From Acidobacteriota bacterium (GTDB taxonomy: Bacteria > Acidobacteriota > Terriglobia > Terriglobales > SCQP01), in the NCBI GenBank assembly GCA_027314025.1, contig DAHVCP010000010.1, positions 186,001-250,000 of the forward strand: 64,000 nt of DNA. Reading direction: 5' to 3'. A program made the position numbers and the translations under genes. Below are positions 52,925-60,947 of this stretch, one piece after another (the stretch's first letter is position 1; each line of letters begins with the position of its first letter). The notes beneath the pieces are model-generated. The model saw only the letters and a program-made list of their open reading frames with translations. It had not been told where the DNA came from and did no database searches.

Positions 52925-53743
52925 ATGTTTCATTCACGCATTCGAATACAATCGTATTGTTTCGCTATTATCGTAATCCCGCTCGTCTTCAGCGCCGCCG
53001 CCACGGCGCAAAGCGCCGCCAGCACGGCGGCGGCATCCCAGCCGCATTGGATTACGCCGCTGGTCACGTTCACGCCGTTGCTTGAGCAGGAATATCGCTT
53101 CGATTTCGACGCCGACTCCCTCGCTGCCGGCTCAATGGAAAACTACGGAGGTGGCAAGGGCCTGGAACTGATTCCCTGGGCACGAACCGAGGTGGTGATC
53201 GGCGAACCCGGATACCAGGCCGCGCATGCGCCCGGGCGGCCCAGCGGATGGGGGGACCTGGGTGCCGCGGTCAAGTTCCGCCTGGCGGCGGCGCCGCCCG
53301 GCCGGGGCAACTATGTTGCGACCGTATTTTTATCGGCGACGGCGCCGACCGGCACGGCGGGAGTAGGGCCCGGCGTCGCCAGCTTCACGCCCGGTATTGG
53401 TCTGGGCAAGGGATGGCGGGGATGGGACGTCCAGACCACCATCGCGGCTACGTATTTTCACGGCCGCGCTGGCGCCCTGGGGACACCCGTCGCCTGGAAC
53501 ACGGCGCTGCAATACCATGCCGGTCGCTATGCCTGGCCGCAGATGGAGTTCAGCCCGCAGTGGTGGGCCGGCGGCTTGCGCCAGGGCCAGGTGCAGATGG
53601 TGCTGACCCCTGGGGTGGTCTTCGGCAAATTTCCGCTGGCGGGGCGCTTGGGTCTGACCTTGGGCATCGGCGAGGAATTCGCCACCACCGCCGTAGCCCC
53701 ATTCCGCCGGCGCTTTATTTTCAGCTTGCGCCTGCCGTTTTAG
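52925..53743 (+). CDS. Outer-membrane beta-barrel protein
   Basis: This 272-residue protein has a signal peptide (SYCFAIIVIPLVFSAAATAQ). It then has many alternating beta strands with Gly and aromatic residues (GNYVATVFLSATAPTGTAGV, VQTTIAATYFHG, WPQMEFSPQWWAGG) and a final RRRFIFSLRLPF ending in Phe. It looks like the phenol-MetA/transporter-type 12-strand barrels. It follows the NiCoT gene closely and may help Ni/Co cross the outer membrane, but this is inferred. It converges with mltG (3 bp between stops). Confidence 0.72.
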   Translation: MFHSRIRIQSYCFAIIVIPLVFSAAATAQSAASTAAASQPHWITPLVTFTPLLEQEYRFDFDADSLAAGSMENYGGGKGLELIPWARTEVVIGEPGYQAAHAPGRPSGWGDLGAAVKFRLAAAPPGRGNYVATVFLSATAPTGTAGVGPGVASFTPGIGLGKGWRGWDVQTTIAATYFHGRAGALGTPVAWNTALQYHAGRYAWPQMEFSPQWWAGGLRQGQVQMVLTPGVVFGKFPLAGRLGLTLGIGEEFATTAVAPFRRRFIFSLRLPF

Positions 53744-53746
53744 CCG

Positions 53747-54811
53747 TCAGCGCCCGCCCTTGTTGGCCGCGAGGACGCGCAGATAAAGCCGTACGTTGCG
53801 GTCCTGGCCCGCCAGCGTGCGGGCGAAGCGGTGGCCGCCGTGCCCATTGCTGACGAAATACAAATAAGGCGTGGCGGCGGGATGGCTCGCCGCCCGCATC
53901 GCGGCCAGACCCGGATTGGCGATCGGCCCGGGCGGCAGCCCCACGTGGGTGTAGGTGTTGTAGGGGGAAATGAAGTGCAAATCGGCGGTAGTCAGCGGCC
54001 CGCCGGGTCGCCCGGCGATTTCGTCCGCATAGATGACCGTGGGATCGGATTGCAGCGGCAAATGACCATCGAGGCGGTTGTAAAAAACCCCCGCAATCAC
54101 CGCCCGCTCGCTGGGGAGGGCGGTCTCCTTTTCCACCAATGACGCGACCGTCAGCCATTCGTGGAAGCTGATCGGCTGTCCGTGTGGATCGCGCAACCCC
54201 GGCCGCCATCCCGCATGGGGCAGCGCCTGGCGAAAACACTCCACCATGGTCGCGGCGATGGCCCGCGCGGAGGTGCCGGGTGCGATGCTGTAGGTGGCGG
54301 GAAATAAATACCCTTCCAGCGAGACCGCCGCTGGATCCAGGCGGCGCGCCAGCGCGGGATTGGCGGTAACCGCCAAAAATGCCGCGCCGGACGCGATGTG
54401 CCCGCGGCTCAGCTGGCGGGCGATTTCAAACCGATCGAAGCCCTCCGGCACGACGAAACTGTAGGCAAAGATGCGTCCCTGGGCCAGCCGGCGGAAAACC
54501 GCCGGCAACGAATTGGCGCCGGCAAAGCGATACGCTCCCGCCTTCAACGTCACCCCGGGATGAACCAGCGCCCAGGCGGTAAAAACCACCGCGCTGCGCA
54601 CCACGCCGGCCCCGGCCAAATGCTCGGCGATGCTCCAGCGGTTGGAATGTTCCGGAATCTCCACCACCACCGGATGCTGGAAGCCGGCATACGGGGCCGC
54701 GACGTCGAAGACGATCAGGGCCAGCACCGCTAAAGCCCCTAGCGCCAGCCAGCGCACCCCTCCCCGGCGCGGCCCGCGGCCTGGGCGCGTGCTAACCCCT
54801 GTCCGCCTCAT
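53747..54811 (-). CDS. mltG: Endolytic murein transglycosylase MltG
   Basis: This 354-residue protein has one membrane helix (LALGALAVLALIVFDVAAPYA), a LysM-like region (VEIPEHSNRWSIAEHLAGAG) and the YceG catalytic domain. The catalytic Glu lies in VASLVEKETALPSERA, followed by VFYNRLDGHLPLQSDPTVIYA and SPYNTYTHVGLPPGPIANPG. It cuts nascent glycan strands and sets their length at the inner membrane. ATG 54811 is used; a longer frame adds 27 residues of no family match. Confidence 0.94.
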   Translation of the reverse strand: MRRTGVSTRPGRGPRRGGVRWLALGALAVLALIVFDVAAPYAGFQHPVVVEIPEHSNRWSIAEHLAGAGVVRSAVVFTAWALVHPGVTLKAGAYRFAGANSLPAVFRRLAQGRIFAYSFVVPEGFDRFEIARQLSRGHIASGAAFLAVTANPALARRLDPAAVSLEGYLFPATYSIAPGTSARAIAATMVECFRQALPHAGWRPGLRDPHGQPISFHEWLTVASLVEKETALPSERAVIAGVFYNRLDGHLPLQSDPTVIYADEIAGRPGGPLTTADLHFISPYNTYTHVGLPPGPIANPGLAAMRAASHPAATPYLYFVSNGHGGHRFARTLAGQDRNVRLYLRVLAANKGGR

Positions 54812-55104
54812 GGTTTGCCCCTGCTCAGAGTGCCCCGCGCCGGGCGAGGCCGACGTGACCGGACGACGCACCGTTGAGCCCCGCCGCTGCACGCTCTATT
54901 ATCCCCGTTCGCTCTCGCGCCCAGCCACCGGCCGAAAGGCCAGCGGTAGCTGGCCCGCCACTGCCCCGGTCAACGCCCAGTCGCCGTCGGGCACCTTCCG
55001 CCGGCCCTCGCCGCTACACTCGCCTTGGGACCGGATATCGTCACGCCGCAACGAATTGTGTATTTCAGGATCTCGCCGCCCAGCAGAGTGCATCTACTCT
55101 GGCG

Positions 55105-56358
55105 ATGGCTCCAGCCAGCATCGCCCCCGCGCTCTCGCCGCCGCGGCGCGGCGGCCCAGCTCCGGACACGGCCACCGCTCGCGGCGCGGCTTCGCTGGGC
55201 ACCGGCTCGGTCGCCCTCGCCGCGGCGCCAAATGGCTGCCATCCCCCGCCCGCCGGGCAACCGCGGCTTGAGCTGCGCTGCGCCTGCGGCCGCACGCTGC
55301 GCGCCCAGCCGGACCGCGACGCGGGGAACATCTCCTGCGAGTGCGGCAACGTTTTGGCCGCTTGCCGCCACGGACTGGCCGACTTTGCGCCGGCCATCGC
55401 CGCATCCCGCCCGGCCCCCCTCTGGTGGCCCCGCCTGATGGCGGAGGCGCGGCGAACCCACTGGCGGCAGGCCGCGGAGCGTTGCCTGCCCCCGCCGCTG
55501 CGTGATGATGCCTGCCAACCCAACCGCGCCGCCTGTGGCGATTTGCTGCCCTTGCCCCCGGGAGCGCGCGTACTGGTCCTCGCCGCCGGACTGGGCGGCA
55601 TCGCCGCCCCCCTGGCCCGCCAATTCTCCGTGGTCGCGGTGGAGGCTGCGCCCGAGCCGGCGGCGTTTCTCGCCCTCCGCGCCCGCCAAGATGGGCTGGA
55701 TCGCTTGCTCGTGCTCCGTGCCGGGCGGCGCTTGGGCTTGCTGCCCGGGCAGTTCGACGCGATCATCGCGCCCTCATGGGAGATGGCGCCGGCGGTGCCC
55801 AACGGCGCGGATCGGCCGCGCCCGACACCCTTGGCCTGGCTATGCGCCGCGCGAAAATTGCTCGCGCCCGCGGGCATCCTCTACCTGGCCGCCCCCAATC
55901 GCTGGGCCTTACGCCGGCGGCGAGGACCGCATCACGTCCGTGTGTCCGAGCCCCCGCGCCCTATCCGCGCCCATTCCAATTTCGGTTATCGGCGCCTATT
56001 TCGCCGCGCCGGCTTGCGCCTCCACACCGCCTATCTCTGCCTGCCCGACCATCGCTGCGCGCTGGAGATGGTGCCGCGGCATCCCGCGGCGCTCGCGTTC
56101 CGTGCCCGGCACCAGCCCTGGCAGGCCCATCCCCCCTTGCGCGCTTGGCTGCACCGGATTTGCGCTCGCCCATGGTTTTGGCCCGCCTTGGGCGGCGACT
56201 TTGCCTTCTTGCTGGTCGCGGCGCACCCACGTCCCGTTCGCGGCACGGCCGGGGGGGCGCCGCCGCCCCCGCAGGTTGCCGCCCCCTCCCATCCCGCGCC
56301 AATCCTCCTCAGCCGCGCGGCTTTCCCTGCCCCGAATGCGCCGGATTCCGCCGTTTAG
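55105..56358 (+). CDS. SAM-dependent methyltransferase with N-terminal zinc ribbon
   Basis: This protein of about 417 residues has an Ala/Pro-rich leader and a Cys-based ribbon (LRCACGRTLRAQPDRD, ISCECGNVLAACRHG; two CxC pairs). A Rossmann-like class I methyltransferase core follows (ARVLVLAAGLGGIAAPLA as motif I, VVAVEAAPEPAAFLAL as motif II, FDAIIAPSWEM). The first glycine motif is VLAAGLGG rather than ExGxGxG, a little degenerate. The substrate is unknown. The start is unclear because the leader is low complexity; the ribbon begins near residue 55. The next gene (APH-like) starts 24 bp downstream, suggesting an operon. Confidence 0.75.
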   Translation: MAPASIAPALSPPRRGGPAPDTATARGAASLGTGSVALAAAPNGCHPPPAGQPRLELRCACGRTLRAQPDRDAGNISCECGNVLAACRHGLADFAPAIAASRPAPLWWPRLMAEARRTHWRQAAERCLPPPLRDDACQPNRAACGDLLPLPPGARVLVLAAGLGGIAAPLARQFSVVAVEAAPEPAAFLALRARQDGLDRLLVLRAGRRLGLLPGQFDAIIAPSWEMAPAVPNGADRPRPTPLAWLCAARKLLAPAGILYLAAPNRWALRRRRGPHHVRVSEPPRPIRAHSNFGYRRLFRRAGLRLHTAYLCLPDHRCALEMVPRHPAALAFRARHQPWQAHPPLRAWLHRICARPWFWPALGGDFAFLLVAAHPRPVRGTAGGAPPPPQVAAPSHPAPILLSRAAFPAPNAPDSAV

Positions 56359-56381
56359 CGCCGACGCGTTGCACAGACTCA

Positions 56382-57329
56382 ATGCATGAATTGGTCCGAG
56401 AATATTGGGCGCGAACGCCGCGGCGGGAGGCGCTGGCGCGGCTGCAATCGGCGCCGCACACCACCCTTCTCGCCTGCTTCGCCGCCGGCCAGCGGCATCC
56501 CGCCTGGGTCGCCAAGCTGGCGTGTGATGAGCCCCGCCGCGCCGCCTTGCACCGCGAGCACGCCGTCCTGCGCCGCTTGCACTCCCATGCCCTGGAGTTG
56601 GGCGCGCCGCGGGCATTGGCCTGGGACGACGGCGGCCGCGAAGCCTGCCTCATCCTTCCGGCTTGCCCGGCGCCATCCCGCCCTGGCAGTGCGGACCCGG
56701 CCGCCTGGGATCCGCGGCCGTGCGCCTGCTGCATCATGCCAGCCATTGGATCCAACGGCTGCAAGCGCTGGTTCCGGTGGTCGCGGATCGCCGCCAACCG
56801 CCTCCCACCGTGCAACAATTGGCGGCCGAGCTGATCGCGGAGCGCCGGCGGATCCCGGATCAGTGGCCGATCGCGGCTCTGCTGGCCGCGGTGCAAGCGG
56901 AATGCCGCCAGCCCCCGCTGCCAGCGGTTTCCTGCCACGGCGACTTCTGGGTGGGCAACCTGCTGCGCGCAGGACGCCGGTTGCATGTGGTGGATTGGAA
57001 CGGATTAGGCCCTGGCTCGCCGCTGGACGATTACTGGCTGCGGGTCACGAAATCGCCGCCGCCCCCGGGCCTGTCGCGCTGGCAGTTGCTGGAACGCCAA
57101 CTGTTCCGCCCTGGACCGTTGGCCCATCGTCTGCGCCGCGCCGTGCGCCTTGCCGCCGCCGGCTTTGCGCCTCTCGTTTTACCTGTTTCTCGCCCGCCGC
57201 CTGCGCTGGGAGGCCGGCCTGGCCTTGCAGCCGCGCACCGCATGGCACCTGGAGGCGTCGCGGCGGGAATGGCTGCCGGTCTTACAGGCCCTGGAGGAGC
57301 GGGCCTTTCCCCCTCCCTTCCGCGCCTAG
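56382..57329 (+). pseudogene. APH-fold phosphotransferase gene with two compensating frameshifts
   Basis: The protein begins at ATG 56382 (MHELVREYWARTPRREALA) and reads kinase-like sequence (WVAKLACDEPRRAALHREHA) to about 56665. Homology then moves to the -1 frame (LPGAIPPWQCGPGRLGSAAV), which carries the APH catalytic motif CHGDFWVGNLL and VVDWNGLGPGSPLDDYW. Near 57150 it returns to the first frame (ALRLSFYLFLARRLRWEAG) and ends at TAG 57327. Together the parts make an aminoglycoside-phosphotransferase/choline-kinase-like protein of about 315 residues. Because the two shifts cancel, either the DNA has two indels or the gene is newly inactive. The catalytic His, Asp and Asn are kept in the middle frame. 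Confidence 0.75.
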
Positions 57330-57548
57330 CGCTAGGGGTTCGCGGCCATGTCCCTGCCCCACTCCGCCTCGCCGGCCGCCCCTCGCTCCCCTTCCGGCCG
57401 CGCAGTGCCCCGCCCGCCACCTCGCGCGGCCCGCCCGGCCCGGACCCGCACGCATTGACACGATTGGGCCGGACGTGCAAGCTGAAAGGGTCTGGAGCGG
57501 CACGGTTGAGGAACCTGGCGCCGCCTGTCGCAACCAGTGTCCTCTCCG

Positions 57549-57974
57549 ATGCTTACACCCACCCATCGGGCTGTCGTCCTGGAAAGCCGCGTGGATAACG
57601 TGGACCGCGCGGAAACCGCCGCCGAGGAGTTTGCCGCCGCGGCGGGCTTCGACGAGCCGGAACGCCATCGCATCGCCATGGCGGTGCGCGAAATCACGGT
57701 GAACGCCATAACCCACGGGAACCGCTGCGAGGCCGGGAAGAAAGTCACGATCGATTTTTCCGTTTCCCCCCAGGAGTTGGTGATCCAAATCCGCGATCAG
57801 GGTGAAGGCTTCGACGCCAGCGGGTTGCCCGATCCGCTCGCGCCCGACAATCTGCTGCGTCAGTCCGGCCGGGGCATCTTCCTGGCGCGGGCCTTCATGG
57901 ATGACGTGCAACTGCTGTCGAACGCTAACGGCACCGAAGTCCGCATGTCCAAACACCGGCCGGGAAACGTCTAA
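57549..57974 (+). CDS. RsbW/SpoIIAB-like anti-sigma factor kinase
   Basis: This 141-residue HATPase_c_2 protein has the N-box MAVREITVNAITHGN, G1 IRDQGEGFD and G2 SGRGIFLARAFMDD. It should bind and inhibit an alternative sigma factor or other partner and phosphorylate a STAS antagonist. ATG 57549 is chosen; GTG 57537 would add four residues. The STAS gene starts 7 bp downstream, the usual pairing. A TTGACA at 57455-57460 is upstream, but with no matching -10. Confidence 0.92.
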   Translation: MLTPTHRAVVLESRVDNVDRAETAAEEFAAAAGFDEPERHRIAMAVREITVNAITHGNRCEAGKKVTIDFSVSPQELVIQIRDQGEGFDASGLPDPLAPDNLLRQSGRGIFLARAFMDDVQLLSNANGTEVRMSKHRPGNV

Positions 57975-57980
57975 GGATTT

Positions 57981-58337
57981 ATGGTCAAAATCAATTGCCG
58001 CCGCGTGGACGGTGTGACCGTGGTTGACGTTGTCGGCAGAATTACACTCGGCGACGGCAGCACCCTCCTGCGCGATACCATCCGCGGGCTGATCGCGGCA
58101 GGGGACAAGCAGATTCTCGTCAATCTCGGCGAGGTCGGCTATATAGACAGCTCCGGCCTGGGAGAGTTGGTCAGCGCCTTCACCGCCGTTCGCGCCGAGG
58201 GCGGAGACTTAAAGCTGCTCCATCTGACCCGCAAGGTGCACGACCTGTTGCAGATCACCAAGCTGTATACCGTCTTCGACATTCACGACGACGAAGCCCA
58301 AGCCATCTCCAGTTACGAAGTGCGCCATGCGCATTAG
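57981..58337 (+). CDS. STAS-domain anti-sigma factor antagonist (RsbV-like)
   Basis: This 118-residue protein has the STAS core VDVVGRITLGDGSTLLRD and the phosphorylation motif NLGEVGYIDSSGLGELVSA with S57/S58. Its unphosphorylated form should sequester the RsbW-like kinase. It overlaps the next gene, the CMD/AhpD selenoprotein, by 11 bp (ATG 58327 lies inside its last codons). This places a stress partner-switching module and a thiol/selenol redox enzyme on the same transcript. Confidence 0.93.
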   Translation: MVKINCRRVDGVTVVDVVGRITLGDGSTLLRDTIRGLIAAGDKQILVNLGEVGYIDSSGLGELVSAFTAVRAEGGDLKLLHLTRKVHDLLQITKLYTVFDIHDDEAQAISSYEVRHAH

Positions 58338-58866
58338 CCGCGTCAACAGCGCCGATGCGCCGGAATCCGTGCGCCCGCTCTATGACGCCATGTACCAGGC
58401 GCGCGGCAACGTCCCCAACATGTTCCGCACCGCGGCCCATCGCCCGGAGCTGCTGCGCACCATGGTGGCCCACTTCCGGTGCGTGATGGAAACCGGGACC
58501 GTCGCCACCAAGCTGAAGGAGCTGTTGGCGGTGCGGGTTTCCCAAATCAACGACTGCGATTATTGACTCGCCTCCCACTCCGCCTTGGCAAGGCGGCTCG
58601 GCTGGCAACAAACGGTGTTGGACGCGCTGCCGCGCTGGGCGGAGGCCGGTCTCGATCTCGACCCGCCCACCCAGGCCGCGCTGCGTTTCGCCGAAGCCAT
58701 GACGCTGGCCTCCCGGCAAATGGACGACGCGGTCTTTGCCGCCCTGCGCCAGTGCTTCGATGAAGGCCAGGTGGTTGAGATCGCCGCCGTGGTGGGGCTG
58801 TTCAACTACTTCAACCGCTTCAACAACGCCCTGGATATGGAGCCCACCCGCCCCGGCGAACGCTAG
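58327..58866 (+). CDS. CMD/AhpD-family selenoprotein with C-x-x-Sec active site (TGA read as Sec)
   Basis: Reading from ATG 58327 the family sequence runs to NDCDY, where an in-frame TGA (58564-58566) replaces the second Cys of the canonical CxxC. It resumes at once in the same frame with LASHSALARRLGWQQTVLDA and ends NYFNRFNNALDMEPTRPGER at TAG 58864-58866. Read through, the 179-residue protein has C77-D-Y-U80-L-A-S-H84, the AhpD/CMD active-site order Cys-x-x-Cys-x3-His. A SECIS-like hairpin follows the TGA. AhpD-like proteins are thiol peroxidase or disulfide reductase partners; Sec should raise reactivity. The alternative, a broken gene, is less likely because homology, frame and hairpin agree. 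Confidence 0.88.
58567..58602 (+). promoter_or_regulatory. Candidate bacterial SECIS element
   Basis: Directly after the TGA, a perfect 7-bp stem CCGCCTT/AAGGCGG (58580-58586 with 58590-58596) closes a GGC loop (58587-58589). The loop begins 20 nt after the TGA and starts with G, both within the usual limits for bacterial SECIS hairpins read by SelB. An additional weak outer pairing GCC/GGC (58570-58572, 58600-58602) is possible. Confidence 0.75.
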
Positions 58867-59045
58867 CCGGCGGTTCAGCCGCCCGGGCTTGCACCGCCTG
58901 CCGGCGCCGGGTCCGCGGTTGGACCGCGACGGACGGCCATGGAGGCCCGTTCGCGCTCCCGGCCTCGCCCTATCGCCGGGATGGGGTAAGGCCTTGCTCG
59001 CCGCCTCGCGCGCCCGGCGTAGCCCGCTCCGTCCCGCTCCCGGCC

Positions 59046-60809
59046 TCAGTACGCCATGGCCGTGCCGTCCGCCCGCGGATCCGTCACGGCGCGATAGGCG
59101 CCGGTCTTGGGGTTCTCCCAGATCGCCTCCACATCGCACCACTCCCCGCCGATTTTCAGGTGGTAGCCCATGGCGCGCAGCAGCGCCTCGGTATCCGGCG
59201 AAAAACCGACTCCCTCCAAATACAGGATGTCCGGCAGCCACTGCTGGTGGAAGCGCGGCGCGGCTACCGCCTGCTGCAAATCGAGGTGAAAATCCACCAT
59301 GTCGGTGATCACCTCGAACACGCTGGTAATGATGCGTGGGCCGCCGGGACTGCCCAGCACTAAATACAGCTTGCCGTCGTGGGTGACCATGGTGGGCACC
59401 ATGCAGCTCAGCGGCCGCTTGTAGGGCTCGATGTCGTTGGCTTTGCTCTGCACCAACCCGAACATGTTGGCGTGGCCGGGCTTGGAGGTGAAATCGTCCA
59501 TCTCGTCATTCAGCACAAAGCCCAGGTTGCCCGCGGTCACGCCGGAGCCGAACCAGTTGTTCAGCGTATAGGTCACCGCCACCGCGTTGCCGGCTCCGTC
59601 CACCACGGAATAATGCGTCGTTTCGCTCGACCCCTTGGGAACCGGACCGCCGTGCACGTCGCGGCTGGGGGTGGCCGCATCCGGCCGCACCGAAGCCCAC
59701 CGCTGCCGCGCGTAGGCACGGCTGAGCAGCGTCTTCAGCGGCAGATGGCTGAAATCCGGATCGCCCAAGTACGCGGCGCGGTCGGCAAACGCCCGGCGCA
59801 TGGCCTCGGTCTCGTCATGGATGGCGTGCGCCGACAGCATGCCGGCGCGCCAGTAATGGGTCAGCGCCAGCATGTGGAACATCTGCATCATCACCACGCC
59901 GCCCGATGACGGCGGCGGCGACGTGATGATCTTGTAGCCGTGGTAATGGCCCGCCATCGGCTGCCGCCAAATCGCCCGGTAATGCGCCATGTCCTTCGCC
60001 GTAATCAGCCCCCCGTGGCGCCGCACGAACCCCGCCAGTTCGCGCGCGATGCGGCCGCGATAAAACGCCCGGGTCCCGCCCCGGGCGATGGCGCGCAGCG
60101 TGCGCGCCAACTGCGGCTGGCGGAAGATTTCCCCCGGGCGATAGTACTCGCCGTCGCGCTGGAACAACTTCCGGCTGACCGGAAACAGCGACAGATTCTT
60201 GGCGTGCAGCATCCGCGCTTCGTTGTGGTCGAGGCGGTAGCCGTCCGCGGCCAAGCGAATGGCCGGCGCCATCACCCGCGCCAGACCGAGCTTGCCCAGG
60301 CGCTTCTCGGCGCTCACCAAGCCGGCGACCGTGCCCGGAATGCCGATCGCCCGATAGCCGGTAATGCTGGAGCCGGGAATGTAGTTGCCCTGCGCATTCA
60401 GGTACATCGTGGGCGTGGCCGCGCCCGGCGCTTCCTCGCGAAAATCAATGAAATAGCTGCGCGCCGCGTGGCCGTCCCGCGGCGCCATGCGTACCAGCAT
60501 GAAGCCGCCGCCCCCAATGTTGCCGGCGGCGGGATGGGTGACCGCCAGCGTGAAGCCGATGGCCACGGCGGCGTCCACGGCGTTGCCGCCCTCGCGCAAT
60601 ATCTCGATGCCGACGCTGGAGGCGTGCGTCTCGGCGGTGGCCACGGCGCCATGGCGGCCCCAAACTCCGCCCGGAGCGGTGTGCGTGCTGAAGATAGCCC
60701 CCCGATTAGGGGTGGCGGCGGCGGTAGCCGGTGCTGCGGCGAACCCGAGGCCGGCTATGATTGCCAGGGAAACGACGGCGCGCCAAGGAGCAAGCAGGGC
60801 CAAACGCAT
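59046..60809 (-). CDS. ggt: Gamma-glutamyltranspeptidase
   Basis: This 587-residue Ntn-hydrolase precursor has a signal peptide (WRAVVSLAIIAGLGFAAAPA), the large-subunit motifs EILREGGNAVDAAVAIGFTL and AGNIGGGGFMLV, and the autocleavage/nucleophile site SSETTHYSVVDGAGNAVAV (Thr starting the small subunit). Later motifs are LNDEMDDFT, KRPLSCMVPTM and LGSPGGPRIITSV. It hydrolyses or transfers the gamma-glutamyl group of glutathione in the periplasm. ATG 60809 is the natural start. It is divergent from the MerR/TPR gene. Confidence 0.95.
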   Translation of the reverse strand: MRLALLAPWRAVVSLAIIAGLGFAAAPATAAATPNRGAIFSTHTAPGGVWGRHGAVATAETHASSVGIEILREGGNAVDAAVAIGFTLAVTHPAAGNIGGGGFMLVRMAPRDGHAARSYFIDFREEAPGAATPTMYLNAQGNYIPGSSITGYRAIGIPGTVAGLVSAEKRLGKLGLARVMAPAIRLAADGYRLDHNEARMLHAKNLSLFPVSRKLFQRDGEYYRPGEIFRQPQLARTLRAIARGGTRAFYRGRIARELAGFVRRHGGLITAKDMAHYRAIWRQPMAGHYHGYKIITSPPPSSGGVVMMQMFHMLALTHYWRAGMLSAHAIHDETEAMRRAFADRAAYLGDPDFSHLPLKTLLSRAYARQRWASVRPDAATPSRDVHGGPVPKGSSETTHYSVVDGAGNAVAVTYTLNNWFGSGVTAGNLGFVLNDEMDDFTSKPGHANMFGLVQSKANDIEPYKRPLSCMVPTMVTHDGKLYLVLGSPGGPRIITSVFEVITDMVDFHLDLQQAVAAPRFHQQWLPDILYLEGVGFSPDTEALLRAMGYHLKIGGEWCDVEAIWENPKTGAYRAVTDPRADGTAMAY

Positions 60810-60903
60810 GCCGCCAGCATACCTGAAAGCCTTCGGCAAAACGGCGCCGGGCCCTCGGGACCAAAATGGACTATAGATGGTAGCCTTCTAATGCACGAAT
60901 ACC

Positions 60904-60933
60904 TTGCGTTGGGGCCCCTGTTCGCGCTATCAA
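60904..60933 (+). promoter_or_regulatory. Possible promoter of the MerR/TPR gene
   Basis: TTGCGT (60904-60909) and TATCAA (60928-60933) are separated by 18 nt in the short divergent region between ggt and the gene at 60948. The match to a sigma-70 consensus is only moderate, and it would leave a leader of only a few bases. Confidence 0.3.
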
Positions 60934-60947
60934 ATGCCTTGTAGCTG

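Noticed and set aside
56382-57329. Selenocysteine or programmed frameshift in the APH-like gene
   Set aside because: Both joins are frame changes without an obvious slippery heptamer and stem-loop; two indels explain it more simply.
57455-57460. TTGACA, a perfect -35 hexamer before the RsbW-like gene
   Set aside because: No acceptable -10 lies 16-19 bases downstream.
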